A model generated the notes under the pieces. The model saw only the letters and a list, made by a program, of their open reading frames with translations. It was not told where the DNA came from and searched no databases. Position numbers and translations under genes: made by a program. Shown in pieces: positions 45,285 to 57,783 of a stretch of 64,000 bases of DNA (position 1 is its first letter; each line of letters opens with the position of its first letter). This stretch comes from Calycina herbarum (lineage: Eukaryota > Ascomycota > Leotiomycetes > Helotiales > Pezizellaceae): positions 1 through 64,000 of the forward strand of contig LLEY01000147.1 in assembly GCA_001414485.1 (NCBI GenBank), read 5' to 3'.

Positions 45285-47553
45285 ATGACTAGAAGAGACG
45301 TTGAAGATGAGATCGACGCCACTGCATTTGGAGGACTCTATGAGAACCTCCCCCAAGGCCATTACAAATCTTATCGCTTTGTTGGGTCTTTTCTTGGTGT
45401 GGCCTTAATGGATTGGTCATTTTATGGAAGCTTCGTCTTGCCATCTTCTTCCATACTTCTCATCAACTCATCGATCGGTCAGTATCCTCAAATCAAGTAC
45501 CTTTCGCAAAATATTTACTGACCGTTACAGGCCCTTCGAATTACTATACACTGACCTTGACCTTGCCTCTCTTGATAGCAGGAAGCCTTCTTACAAGTGA
45601 TACCAATCTCTAGACTTACATCCGAGGACGAATTGCTGACGACTCCTGCAGTTGTTGGTCGACTTGGTGATGTCTTCGGTCGTCGATACTTCCTCATCTT
45701 TGGCCAGATCGCGGGTGTGATTGGAGCTTTGATCAGCGCAAGATCAAAAAACATACCAACCTTGCTTGGTGGCTCTGTATTTTTGGGAATCGCTCAAGGG
45801 GTTTGGATGACATTCCCCTATGTCATCCTCGAGCTTGTTCCCAACAGCCGTCGTGCGCTTGCTGATGCTGTTCTATTTCTTGCTGCTACACCCTTTGCTG
45901 GATTTGGGCCAATCATTGGTATGTCCACACAACTCAATACTAGAAAGCTGGGTTTCTGACTTTGAATAGGACGCGCGCTTGCAACGAAAACTGTCTTGGG
46001 TTGGCGGTAAGTGGCCTGGCTGAATTCAGCATGGTCAATGCTGAGTACATTCACAGCTGGTTCTACTACATCACGATTATGACCTCTTTCCTGTCTCTCG
46101 TTCTCTTTTGGTTTTGCTATTTTCCGCCAAGTTACAAGCAACTCCACACAGTCACTTCCAAGAAGGAACAACTTATGAAAATAGATTTCGTGGGAATCGT
46201 GAGTCTCCAGGTATCATGTTTGAGAATATCACTGACTTGGAGGTTTAGACTCGCTTCGCTGGCGGTTTCATTGTCTTGAACTTGTCCCTGTGTAAGCCCA
46301 AACTTCTTCAAATCCTCGGGAATCTCACTAACAAAAACTAGCATGGTTTGGCGCACCATACCCGTGGAATTCTGCTCACGTGCAAAGGTGCTTCAGCGTC
46401 GGACTCATTGCCCTTTTTGCTTTCGTAATTTGGGGTAAATAACAACCTCATCCCATTCTAATATCTGATTCTGACATCGAAAACAGAGGTTTTCGCGCTA
46501 ACTTGGCTCCTAAAGACACCGCTCATCCCAATGAAGCTTCTCAAAACCAGAAGTTATGTAGTACTCATTGTCATTGCATCAATCTCAACCATGCTTTTCC
46601 TTCCTCTCCAGGTATTGTGGCCACAGATGGTAAATAACCTATACACGTCCAATGATATTCAAATTGGCTGGAAATCGGTATGATTCCTCTTGTTTCAAGC
46701 GTAGAACAATGCTAATGAAAAATATATTAGTGCACCGGGGGCACAGGTATTCAAAGTTGTTGGGCATGCTCGTTGGCAGCTTGTTGCTGGAGCTGTGTTG
46801 ATGACTTGTTTTGTTGGTGGTCTATCAGCTTCCAATCAGTTTAATGAGAAGCTTAGCTTGGCTGTAAGTCCTTCCTCTTTTCAACCCAATACACTTGCTA
46901 AAATCTACAGCTCACATTTCTCACTGGGGTCTCTGTTGGTTATCTTGAGTTGGTAACGATCATCATGGCTACCCTCATTTGTGAGCCTGCAGATATTGGT
47001 TTGGCATCTGGGTTTCTAGCTTCTATTCGTGTTATCGTAGGGACCATTGCAAGTATGGTTTTGTCTCTGCTCTCGCGTTTGCCTCTTACTAACCCCATCA
47101 ATAGCAACAATTTATGTCTCCATTTACGTCAACCGGATAAGCAAGACTCTCCCTCTCAACGTAGACCCCGCAGCTATCACGGGAGGTCTTCCGCTGGCTT
47201 CGCTACCATCCCTTTTCGCCCAACTTAGCATGGCCGCCTCCGGAAAAACTCCAAATTTCTCGAAAAGCCTGGGTATCAACTCCATGATCTTATCATCTGT
47301 CTTCAATGCCGTAAAGACAGCCAACGCAGAAGCATACCAGACAGTCTTCCTTACCGCCGTTGCTTTCGGGGTGCTTTCAATCGTTGCAGCGTTCTTCTCC
47401 AAGAAAATGATGACGGACGAAGTTGTACGTAGGCTTCGAAAAGCTAGAGAAGCGTCACTCGCTATGGTTTCTAAGTCTGCGGACGTGGAACTGAACACAA
47501 TTTTGCCAGAGGACCCTATGTATCGTGGTACGGTCTCTAAAGCAGTTTTCTAG
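45285..47553 (+). CDS. TRI12-like MFS transporter (fungal efflux pump family)
   Basis: Eleven exons: 45285-45477, 45531-45596, 45652-45918, 45970-46006, 46057-46198, 46249-46291, 46342-46434, 46487-46677, 46747-46863, 46911-47052 and 47105-47553, 579 residues; all introns are 47-69 bp. Markers of the trichothecene-efflux (TRI12) group are NLPQGHYKSYRFVGSFLG near the start, INSSIGPSN, the MFS loop VGRLGDVFGRR, AGFGPIIGRALAT, KIDFVGI, SWFGAPYPWNSAHV, and near the C-terminus GTIATTIYVSIYVNRI. It probably has 14 membrane segments and exports a small molecule by proton antiport; the substrate is unknown. The join at 46677/46747 keeps the frame but lacks some 15-20 residues usual after GWKS. It converges with an NmrA-like gene. 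Confidence 0.85.
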
Positions 47554-47760
47554 AGAGACTAAGATACTAGAAAGAAAACGAGTCTTTTCAGCTTCTAGAA
47601 AGAATGTGAATTTGATGAATTCAAATTCACTCAAATTAATTTATCAACTACTCAAAGTAACCAAATGCAATACTTCTGTTCACAATTTCGAATTTCTCTG
47701 GAGAGTCGTTGTTCAAGGATGTTCGGACCTATAAATCTAGTCTCTAGTTCCGAGATTATT

Positions 47761-48948
47761 CTAGTTTATTCTAGGTAGCTCAAGGTTGAGCTTTTTTCCA
47801 ACCGCCGCTTTTCCCTCCAGTAACTCATCAACATACTCATTGAACGCCCTCGGTTTGAAGTCAGGATACAAATCTTTCCAGTCCAAATACCCAAGATACT
47901 TGGCAAACTCTGGTGTATTGTCACCACGCACAAACTTGCTATAAGCATATTGGTTCTTGAGAGTCATTAGATAACTCATGAAATCCTTTGGATCAGCTGC
48001 GAGTTTATCTTTGAAGGTCTTTATTGCTGCTTTCAATTGTTCTTCGGAAACCTGGTTTAGCTTTTGCGTTAGTTTTCTCATTGTGGAAAGTGTCGCGAAG
48101 GGAAAAGGAGGGGGATACTCACGAAGTTTCTGGGAATCACCTCTCCACTTTTCTCTTCCAACATCTGGAAAATTTCATTCTGGGATATGACATCTCCATA
48201 GCACAGAATCGACTTATTCAAAGTTCTTTCATCAACAATCACTCGTGCGACAAATCTTCCGATATCATTACGATCAATGAGAGCGGTCTTCTGCTCGGGA
48301 TTCCCGTCAATGTCATAGTATTTGGAACCGTATACACTTGCGTAGTCTACACGACCGGATGGTAGAGAAGGGAAAGAGATCTGATACCAGTATCCCACAT
48401 CAATAATCGTATAAGGGATTCCGAGAAGACGCATGTGTGTATATACTATTTCTTTCTTTTTCCCCCTGTAAGCTTGAAGTCGTGTTTGTTTAAAGGATTG
48501 GTAACTTCACATACCTCATCACGAAGAACAAACACCCCACCAGGTGGACAAACCGTAATCCATCCACAAGGAATAAATCGCTTCACAGTTCCAATTTTCT
48601 TCACCGCATCCACGAGGTTCATCTGCGCAAGTTGGGAACCGGCATCGATGACGCTGATCACTATATCTACGCCTTTCAATACCTCGACAAGAGAATCGAC
48701 ACTGTCTGTTGCGTCACCAACTCGGATTTCAACTCCTTTGGCTTTCAAGTCTGCGACCAATGGCTTTTCGAGCGAGGACGGCCGAATCAGAGTGATGAGA
48801 TTCTGAGTGAAAGTGGGGTTAGAGGGGTGCTAAACAGTTCATGAGATGGGAGGTTTCTCACGAATTGTTTACTTTCGAGAAGGCCTTGCGTAATTGAAGT
48901 TCCTGTTCCACCAGATGCCCCTAAAAGGAAGACAGTTTCCTTTGCCAT
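47761..48948 (-). CDS. NmrA-like NAD(P)-binding oxidoreductase (isoflavone-reductase-like)
   Basis: Four exons in phase 0 (48948-48862, 48802-48515, 48455-48123, 48051-47761) give 332 residues. The N-terminus MAKETVFLLGASGGTGTSI carries the GxxGxxG dinucleotide loop. Next come GVEIRVGDATDSVDSLVEVL, VKRFIPCGW, then RLLGIPYTIIDVGYWYQISF and NDIGRFVARVI, all typical of the NmrA/isoflavone-reductase-like SDR subfamily. Intron 2 ends at an AAG acceptor (GGGGGAAAAAG), which restores DEKEIVYTHM; the downstream TAG would break the frame. The role may be reduction in secondary metabolism or redox sensing. It lies 207 bp tail-to-tail from the MFS gene. Confidence 0.85.
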
Positions 48949-50256
48949 TTTTGGTTTTTTGGGTTGTGGGTGGTTTTGTGTAATTGATCTTGTAGAATAC
49001 AGTTGAGGTAGGAAGACGTATTGAAATTACTGGAAGTGAATGAATATGTATAGAGTTTCAAGAGAACATGTTCAAGTATATATATTTTTTCTAACACCGC
49101 GGGAACTCGGGGGAAATGAATTCCCTACTCCAATCATTTAATTTTTTCGGCCGAACAGACGGCCCAACGGAAGGACTTCTGTTTTACTGGTTTTCCCATC
49201 TTTCATACTGATGCACTATTTGTTTCGGTAGACTGAGTTATACGGGACCTCACAGCTGTTATTCTTAGCTATAATACGATTATTGACTCAAGTGTCCTTG
49301 GTTCTCTTGATTAAATCAACTTGAGATATATTAATTAGATACACTAGAAAAGAAAGCAAACCTTCTTGCAACAGTACATGTCATTCCCAATTCGAAGAGT
49401 CTCGTATGATCAGACCACTAAGATGGTCTTCGCCACTTAACGAAAATTCCTAAAACTTGACGATTTGTCATAAGATGCATGCGTTACACTCGGCTTTCTT
49501 CTGTCTGCAAGGGTATTAAATACTGGGCGACGGAGAATTTCGGCCGAACCCAGCCTTCCATTCTACCACAAATGAGCTTCATGGAGAGACGTTACTTGTT
49601 TATGTGCGTCTCGCGTAAGAATGAGGGATGAGAAAGAGGCGCAGTGGGATAAAACTAAATACAAATACAGGCGCCCTTCCCCGGCCCACCCACTAAGCGA
49701 ATCCGTCATCAGATTATTTTAAGAATCTTTGGAGAACATAGAAATAAAAGTATCCCACCCAGCCCCGTAGAAGATGCAGAAATAGAGAAACTTTTGCATT
49801 TGAATTGCAGACCTCTCTGTTGATGAGAGTATTCCTAAACTCAACCCCCTCAATTTATTATATTCCTCCCCATACTTCATCCCATTCTCAGAAAAGGAAT
49901 CCATAAAAGAATGTATACAAAACGCTCATACAATAAGGTATAATTGAAACCCCACCAGCGCCAAACATAAAATCATATCAAGACACCTTTCCTAAAAAGA
50001 TCCCCCCTCCTAATTCCAATGTTTCCAACCCAGCCTCGCCCCCTTGCCTTTTTGTCCGGTGGTGCCTCCGTCCTGTATTTGTCGTGATTCATAATTTGGT
50101 GTGGTGATATACAGGAAGCTAGCGATATAAATCATCGCTTCTTCAATCTCATCCTTCTCCTCATTTTTCTTTGAAAAAGGAACTCTTATCCCCAACTCAT
50201 TTCTGGATATCTATCAGCATGAGGGAGGTTTCGAAGGAAGAAAGGGATGAGAGCAA
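48949..50256. other. Intergenic
   Basis: The right-hand part is 3' flank of the pseudokinase gene. Short open frames at 49719-49904 and 50010-50195 show no domain. TATATAT stretches near 49078 may serve the NmrA-like gene. Confidence 0.4.
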
Positions 50257-52323
50257 CTAACCGGCATAAACAGGAGCCTGCCACGGTTTGGCTTTTGGTT
50301 TCACCTTGCCACCCCCATTACCACTGCCCGATCGACTTATTCCTTCACTGCTTTTGCTCGTCCGAGTATTGATACTCATGCGATCGCCTTCTGTATTCCT
50401 CCCCCTCGACAAGGGAGGCGCGCTTTGTACCGATATCCTCTCCGTGACTGGCGTAGGAGGGACCCCATATATCACCGTGGTGGTGGGCTCGATTGTCCCG
50501 CTTAAAGTTCGAACAGGTGCGACCGATGCACACGCTGCTGCCGCAGCTCGTTGAGAAGCGAGACGTGCCTCATCGAAGTCGAAATCCCACTCACTTTGCT
50601 CTTGTTTTCGTGTCTCGCAATGGATCCTTGCCCCGGCAGGCCCCGTAGCCTGCTGTCCAAGACCACTGTTCTCGGAGAGTATGGCGTACAGACGTTCTTG
50701 GACCTCCTGTGCTGTCGGACGGTCATCTGGGTTGATTGAAAGCATTCCGTCAACCAAGACTAGAATGTGATTGACACCTCTGAACAATTTATCCTCCTTC
50801 TTAGAAGCATCCTTTGCCAACGTATTCATCCAACTCTCGACCTGGCCCAGATTCTTGTGGAACGATGAATCAGGAATTCCTCCCCCGCGACCAGGAGTTT
50901 TGTTCTTCGAGGCGCGGTGGGATGCAAAATTCCGGGACGCCCTTTTGAGCAAGCAAGTGAGAATTTCAAGAAAGATGGCACCCAAAGAGAATACATCCGC
51001 TTTTTGTGGATCGTATATGCTTTCTGAAGATTTCGACGAAGTCTTGGTAGGGGAACTTGGTGGATTTGAAACCGTCGACGACGTCCGTATTGATACCGTG
51101 TCGGAAAACGTAGCTGTCTGGATTGTAGTTGGAGAAACTGGGGTCTGACTGGGCCCAGTAGAGCGCCGAGCAATGGTTCCTCTTGTGGTGGATCGTGTGA
51201 GTGGAGAAATGACAGGCGCGGGCTTTTCATGTCGTGGGGCTTTCTCTGGGGCGGAATAGTCGTATGTTTCCTTGTCGAACCCAGCTTTTTGGCCTCCAAA
51301 TTGCGTCGACATGAATACACTACAATCACTGAGAAATATGTGATTATCAATATCCAACATGACATTCGATGGCTTGATATTTCGATGTGATGAGCCTTTG
51401 CTATGGAGAAATGCCAGTGCATCAGCTAGACAATGCAACCAATTCATCAGAAGCACGCGACGGTCCTGTTTAGCGAGAATTTTGTACGATTGAGGCGATA
51501 TTGTCAGAAAAGACTTTAGAGAACTATCGTTGGCGGGCGTAAGTAGAAGATAGCCATTGTCTTGGTGAGTGTAAGATGCCCAGAGAGATGTCAGGTGATC
51601 ATGTTCGATATTCTTCATAGATTCGACCCCAGAAAGAAACTCTTCCTTGGGCATCCTGCCAGGCGTCGTTCCTAGGGGTATCCGTCTTCGAATGAAGATA
51701 CCATCCGGTCGTCCAGGAAGATGGACTTTATCGACATTACTCTGTGTGAGTCCTGTAACAGCACCTACAGGTCGCTTCTCTGCCAACTCCAACGGGACGA
51801 CTTCTTCATGATCATACACAAGCTGCTCCCCCTTCTGCAAATCTCTTAGCAAGTAAATGAATTGTCGTTGAAAGAAGCGCTTTTCGATTCTTTCGTCCCG
51901 ATCGTAGGTTAACTTGAGACGTTCGACTTGGTCCAGGGGAACTGGTAAATCATCGTCATCCCAAGAATCATCAATGACACCAAAAATCTGATCTGGCACG
52001 CCTAGATCCACCAAAATTAGGAATATCCTTTTGGCCTTCTGTTCAATCCATTCCATGTACGTGTCGTCCGTCAGACCGTCGCCAAAGCCAAGGGGTTCAT
52101 CTAGTCGTAATTGTTCGTCGGGTCGTAGATTCGCCATGACGAATTGACGGGTGACCGTCGCTTCGATCTGTTCCTCATCCCACCACATCGCGGGCGATTC
52201 TGCCAAAATTCCATTGGTATTCCGGGTCGAGCCAGGCCCAGCGAACGACGCATATATATGAGAGTTCGAGGCAACCTGTTGGTGTCTGCTCACGACCAGG
52301 GACGTTCGGCGAAAGTCCATCAT
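50257..52323 (-). CDS. Predicted pseudokinase, 688 residues
   Basis: One exon; the open frame reaches 52347 (GTG) and the first ATG is 52323. Residues 60-190 form a conserved acidic N-terminal region (MEWIEQKAKRIFLILVDLGVPD, FFQRQFIYLLRDLQKG). A kinase-like domain follows without a clear Gly-rich loop; GIFIRRRIPL takes the place of the ATP-binding Lys strand. The catalytic loop is SSHRNIKPSNVML (HRN, not HRD) and the metal motif is LSDCSVF (not DFG). A regular activation segment end (YSAPE) and ADVFSLGAIFLEIL remain. A Ser/Thr-rich insert of about 65 residues sits between them. Loss of both catalytic Asp residues predicts no phosphotransfer, so it is likely a scaffold or allosteric regulator. 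The C-terminus is disordered and basic. Confidence 0.8.
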   Translation of the reverse strand: MMDFRRTSLVVSRHQQVASNSHIYASFAGPGSTRNTNGILAESPAMWWDEEQIEATVTRQFVMANLRPDEQLRLDEPLGFGDGLTDDTYMEWIEQKAKRIFLILVDLGVPDQIFGVIDDSWDDDDLPVPLDQVERLKLTYDRDERIEKRFFQRQFIYLLRDLQKGEQLVYDHEEVVPLELAEKRPVGAVTGLTQSNVDKVHLPGRPDGIFIRRRIPLGTTPGRMPKEEFLSGVESMKNIEHDHLTSLWASYTHQDNGYLLLTPANDSSLKSFLTISPQSYKILAKQDRRVLLMNWLHCLADALAFLHSKGSSHRNIKPSNVMLDIDNHIFLSDCSVFMSTQFGGQKAGFDKETYDYSAPEKAPRHEKPAPVISPLTRSTTRGTIARRSTGPSQTPVSPTTIQTATFSDTVSIRTSSTVSNPPSSPTKTSSKSSESIYDPQKADVFSLGAIFLEILTCLLKRASRNFASHRASKNKTPGRGGGIPDSSFHKNLGQVESWMNTLAKDASKKEDKLFRGVNHILVLVDGMLSINPDDRPTAQEVQERLYAILSENSGLGQQATGPAGARIHCETRKQEQSEWDFDFDEARLASQRAAAAACASVAPVRTLSGTIEPTTTVIYGVPPTPVTERISVQSAPPLSRGRNTEGDRMSINTRTSKSSEGISRSGSGNGGGKVKPKAKPWQAPVYAG

Positions 52324-55300
52324 GCTGGGAGATCGCCGGGCGCTCACTGGTCAGAAACGGGGCGTCGATGGATTGTTGATTGGGTGCTTCAGACTCAAAG
52401 ATAAGCGCCACCCACCGACAGATTGAAGTGGAGGGGATCTTGCCAACTTGCGTGGGATGAGTTGTTATTGAAGTGGAACTGGCCAGGCTAGCAATATTGG
52501 AGGAGAGGGGTCTGATCTTCTTCTAGATTCGGGGGAAAAGTGTAGTCAGTTCGGACAATGACCTGGACAGGACAAGACTTAGTCTCGAGTTGGACACTAT
52601 AATTGCGCTCAAAGGCGAAATGCAGCGTGCTTTTGCATGGATTATTGCGATGCGAACCTCCTGCGGTGATTCTGGGGAAGATCCGGAGAGAATCTTAGTA
52701 TCTTGGGGAAGGCGGGCTTGTGCCCATGTGGCTGCAACTGAATGGCACTGGCTGGGACAAAAAAGCAAGCAGCTCCTTTATCGTCATCCCTGCAATCTAA
52801 GGGGTGACGCTGGCCCGCGGGATGTTTATCGTGGATATTTTACAATGAAGGCTGACTGACAGATGCATAATTTGGGAAACATGGTCTCCTCCTCTTCCCA
52901 TTCTCCGGGGAATCTTGGACCCAGGGATTCTCGGATCCTAAATTCTTGTCGGGTCTGGCGCCGGAGCTGAAAACCGTTTTAGATGCAGAATCGCAAAATG
53001 GCCCCTTCAAGGCATGACTGCAAAAGTTGTATGAGCTGCTTCTAGCCTCTTGGTGTTCTTCATGGCAGCAAGCTAGCGAGGGATTGCTTGCGCCCATCAA
53101 CTAATTCGTCGGGCGGTGCGATTGCCACGAGGTCTTCCTGCGGCTTTCCGCATGAAGTGGGCACCTTGTGGTCCAAGGGGAATGTCGGGGTTCTCGTTGT
53201 TCTGCATCTCCAATGTCGTGGCTACCTCGTTGCAGTTGCTTTTGTGCTTTGACAATAATGGAACAATTCTCCGCCTGTCATTCAATAGTTTGGTTGTACT
53301 TTGAAGGATGTGTAACGAGACTTTTCCATGTAATAATAGTACCCCGCGGATAAATTACCCCAATCAGGACATGGGCGACTATCTTCAAGCCAGTGGTGAT
53401 GTTTCATACGGAGGTAGCTGGAGATGAACCCAGCCTGTTCCATTCTCATCTTTGAAGTTCCTCGCGGTAGAGATCACCACTGGGGTGGACCCGGAAACAG
53501 AGAAAGTAAATATAGATAAGGCTTAAAGCTGGTGGATTACCCCAGATGACCTTGATCTGAAAATGATCTGAGCTTGAGGAATAGACAATGGGGTAGGGAA
53601 GATTACGAACGCTGCCCGTGATCCGGAATATGTTTGTGTACAGCCGAATATTAGCAGACGAACCCGATCGCCAAAGCAGAGACGGTCTGGGACCCAAACA
53701 GGGCCGATACGCAGCTCTTCTGTGAATTGGAGGAAATGAAGTTGGATCCCGTGGCTTTGTGATACGGTTCATATGATCATTGCTGCTTGCAGCTGTTGCA
53801 CATCGCCCCTCATGCAGCCATCTCGGCTATCGATGTGGCTGCCTCGACCATATTGATATTGTACGTGCATTCTTGAGCTCGCTGACCACGGGGCTTGCAA
53901 TGCTCGGCTGATATAAAGTGAGGGATAACAAATCCATATACTTCTAAAGCAAAACGAGACCAAGAGATAAGAAACAAAGGCAGTCAACCGCATGTGTGAA
54001 GGCGTAGGAGTTGAACTCGAGTCGGATGACAGGAAGAAGAGGAGCAGAATGACATCGCGATCCGACGCATGGTAGGAACGCAACCTCCCGTTGCCAAGGG
54101 GGGTTTGAAGAGGGCTAAACAAATGAATATTGATATTCAGACATGAGGTCAGGGACTCAGGGAGCCTGAGAATGCACACATATGCAGATGCGGACCGGCG
54201 GGTCTGTACACATGTCCGTGTTCGTAGTTCGTATGCTCAAGTTGTGTTACTAGAACAATTTCCAAGTGACAGGTCGGGATGGCTAGCGAGAGAAAGGGGG
54301 AGAGATCAGATAGTAGAGAAGGGATAGGAAGAGATGAGGAGGGCTGAGCAGAGACTGCAGCACGCCGTTATGCCGTCGGATTGATTGCCGTGACGCTGTC
54401 ACCACATGCCGAGTTTTGGAGAGGATAAAGGAGGTGGACGGTCCAGACTTGGTCTTGCAGAATCGTGGACTTTCTGTGTATCATCGAGTCAGGTTTCGCG
54501 TCCCATCTCATGGCAACGTAACACATTGAAGTGGTGTTGATTTTGAGTTTATTTCCATCGTGAGATTTTGCCTCAAGCGAAATATCCTTGCGGCTCGATG
54601 AAGAAAAGGTTTAGTGAACAGCGTGGTGGTTCTAGAATCCTTGGTGACGATCATGAGACATGCTGCCTCCCTATAATTTTAACGACACACCCAGCGAATC
54701 ACTGCACTACTCTCCTGTCAAGAACACCTTCCTGGCCTGGTGTGGCCCCTGGATAATCTTTAGTTTGCCTTCCTGCTCCAAAGGATGCCTAATCATCATC
54801 CATCATCTCCGTGTATCTCTTCTTTTTGCAACTCGCGGGTAGGCCACGCACACAATCTCCAGCAATCATGAGATTGTCAGATATCCTCTGCGGCACAGTT
54901 CAGAAACGTCAAATTTTAGGACGAAGTTGCGGGGCGCTTGATCTCGTACGGTACGGGCCAGATACAAGCGGGGCATTTCTTATCTGGCATGACATTTCAT
55001 TTCCTCTCTGAGCTCTCAACATTTCTCAACATTTCTCCATCTCAAAATCTCCACCCCCACCAGGCGCCTGAGGCCCATTCAACCGAAATCAACTCGATCG
55101 ACGATTCGAATCCTTCAGAAAAGTATCATTTCCCTCTGTGGCTCATGCCGTTATTTTGTTTCCCGAGCCCTTGCGTGGGGGATGTCCTATCGCCCAGTAG
55201 CTTATTACTTCTTTCGCAAGCCCCAAAGCCACATCCAAGTTGCTGGCACGAGACCACGTTATTCTCACATTGCTTGTACGAGTGTCGCTGTTTTCAAAAA

Positions 55301-57783
55301 TTGTGGCGTATTTACGCGCCAAAGATGCGGGAATGATGGATGTGCTTTCTGATTGGGCATTTCAAATGCCGCAAAAGCTTCAAAGATAGGCGTTTTCTTC
55401 ACACGTGTGAATTATTGCATTCATTTATTTCCCTGGTTTTCGTTTAGTGTTCCTAGTCAAGTGGTTGGTTTTTTGGAAACATGTTCTAGGATTACTTTGT
55501 TACAGAATATTTTTGTTTTGCTTTGCTTTTACAGTCAGCACTAGCTGCCCTGGCTAAAAGGGTAATACCTCGCGACTTGCAACGAAAAATTCTTTGGCGC
55601 CTTTTGAAGCTGCTGAGCCGCTGGATAAAATGCTCTGAAAATCGCGACTTGCAACAAATCTTTTTGATGACTACGTAAGACTGACCTGACCGACGGAGTC
55701 AGCCTTCGAAGATGGCTAAATTGTTTGAACATTTGTCATGCATCGAGCTTCTAAGAATGTAGAGTCAGCAGGTGGCAAACGTGGTGGTGGAGGGTTGTCA
55801 GCAGTGAGTCAGTCATTCAATGATCAGAAAATTGCAACGGAGAGTTGCTTTCTCATGACTGGTATTTCCTCTCACCGACCAAAGTCAAGATTTGGTCCAT
55901 GTTGTGAACGGAATCATGATTTCTACGATATTTTGGTATTGCTATCACCAAAAAAAAAGTTCAAAGGTAGGATCTAGATACTTGGTGTAGTTGACTCGTT
56001 GATATTTCCCCCCAGGGCCCCAGGTAAGAAAGGCAACCTTCTCCAACTTGGCTTTCTTGTTAAATTCTATCCCTGGAAATGCAGAACCCTGTGAGTCAAT
56101 TGGCGTATGCAATCCTCCTTGGGGTCCATTGTCCTTCCAGGGTTACTTATATATTTAGAGATTTCCTAGATTGTTTCTTCACTTCACCGGTAACAATAAC
56201 TGCCAAAGTGAGCATTACTCGGTGAACACTAACTTTTACTTTACTTTAGTCTAGGACAAGTGAAAGTATTGATGGAGAAGATCTAGGAACAATAGAAACT
56301 TGGCTCCTTGGTTCTCCTAAAAGCTTCTTTGATAATATTAGTCATCTAGGATGGACTCAAGTAAAGGGAAATATTAAACCATAAGAAATAATAAAAAAGG
56401 CAAAGAGGAAGTCCTCGATGCTCATAACAATTCAAAGAAGGAACAATCAACTTCAATATTCATAGTTGAGTTAGTAGAAGTGCCATTTAACGGCACCAAA
56501 CTTAGGTTTCCCAACCGCATACTGTGTTTTTCGTTATCCTTGTTTGTAACGAAAAATATATATCTCAACTTCAAACGACACGATTCTTAATAGTACAAGA
56601 CGACAACATCACCAGAGACTCAAGAGTGACACATCGAGAACCCTCTATCTCGTTCACTGTACACGTGAATAATAGGATGAGCCTGAGAGATATAGTGATT
56701 AGCGGTCACAAATTTGAAGTGTTCCGAGTCTGCGTATAGCCTTACGCTATTCCATTATCTATCAACCATAGAAAATGAATACATGATAGTGTAACCCTTC
56801 TCTTTGTCTTTCCTGCGATCATCTCCTCCTTCCAAGAAATACTGACCAATCAATTCTCAAAAGGAATATAACATAGAATACTTCCGACTCCGTGATATAG
56901 AACAACAAAAAGCTATAATAAACCTCTCCAATCAACAGCAAAAGAAATCGAAGAAGGATACTTCCACTACGACCATCAATCTCCTTACAGTCTACCGAGC
57001 TTTCTCTGCCCCTCCATTCCTCTTGCTTCCTGAACTAGAATAGTTCCCAGAAAACTAGAGTGAGAAAATACAACAGCGAAGTGTGGAAATGAAAATCCGC
57101 TTCTCCCCACGAAGAAACTTCCAACAAGAGACGCGATAGTTAAAAAACTCCACGACTAAACCAAACACAATCAAACCAAGAAACCGTAAGCTCAACCTGA
57201 AACTCAAAATCTCACCAAAGAGGAACTCGGGTAAAACAGAAAAGCACCAAAGGATCAAATGACCAAAAGAAAAAAAGTACCCAGAACCCATACGTGTGAA
57301 ATATCTTTTCAATTTCACTCATCAAAGATTATGTAAATTCCCAATCCTCATAATGTCATCCATGCTAGCGTTCGTCAGCCCCCCATGATACTGCCCCTCT
57401 CGAACTCGAGAACCCAAGCTAATACCGATGTCCAATCTAGGCAAATCCACCTTTCCCAACAAAATCCGAATTAAAAGAATTGAATCCCAGAACCACCGAA
57501 AACCAAGAAAAGAAGTAACCCGTCCCACCTCTTCCCAAAACGCCAACGCTAAAGCCGTAGGAACATCTTTCCCCAGCAAACAAAAGATTGTCCCCGAGAA
57601 AAAGAGCAAACAATAAACGACCCGACACCTAGAACTTTTCCCACAAACAATCCGCATGCACAAAAGCGTTGAAGCAATCTTGCTCAGGCCTCAAGCCTCT
57701 TCATAACCCAGATCAAGCTCCTCGGGGCGAGTGGGTAAATCCCGACTTCCCCATAGCGCATCCCTCGCTCCATAAAAACCCAA
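52324..57783. other. Long stretch without a supported gene
   Basis: Over 5 kb of balanced base composition without RIP-like damage. All open frames are short and mutually overlapping. The longest, 57322-57663 and 53769-54179 on the minus strand, show no domain. The 14-mer TCGCGACTTGCAAC occurs twice, at 55570-55583 and 55642-55655. The region 57000-57660 is strongly strand-asymmetric (A/C-rich on plus) and may be 3' UTR of the next gene. Upstream signals of the pseudokinase must lie at the left end. Non-coding RNA cannot be judged from sequence alone. Confidence 0.4.

Noticed and set aside
50826..51422. 198-codon minus-strand ORF
   Set aside because: Out-of-frame shadow of the pseudokinase gene with biased His/Arg/Pro composition.
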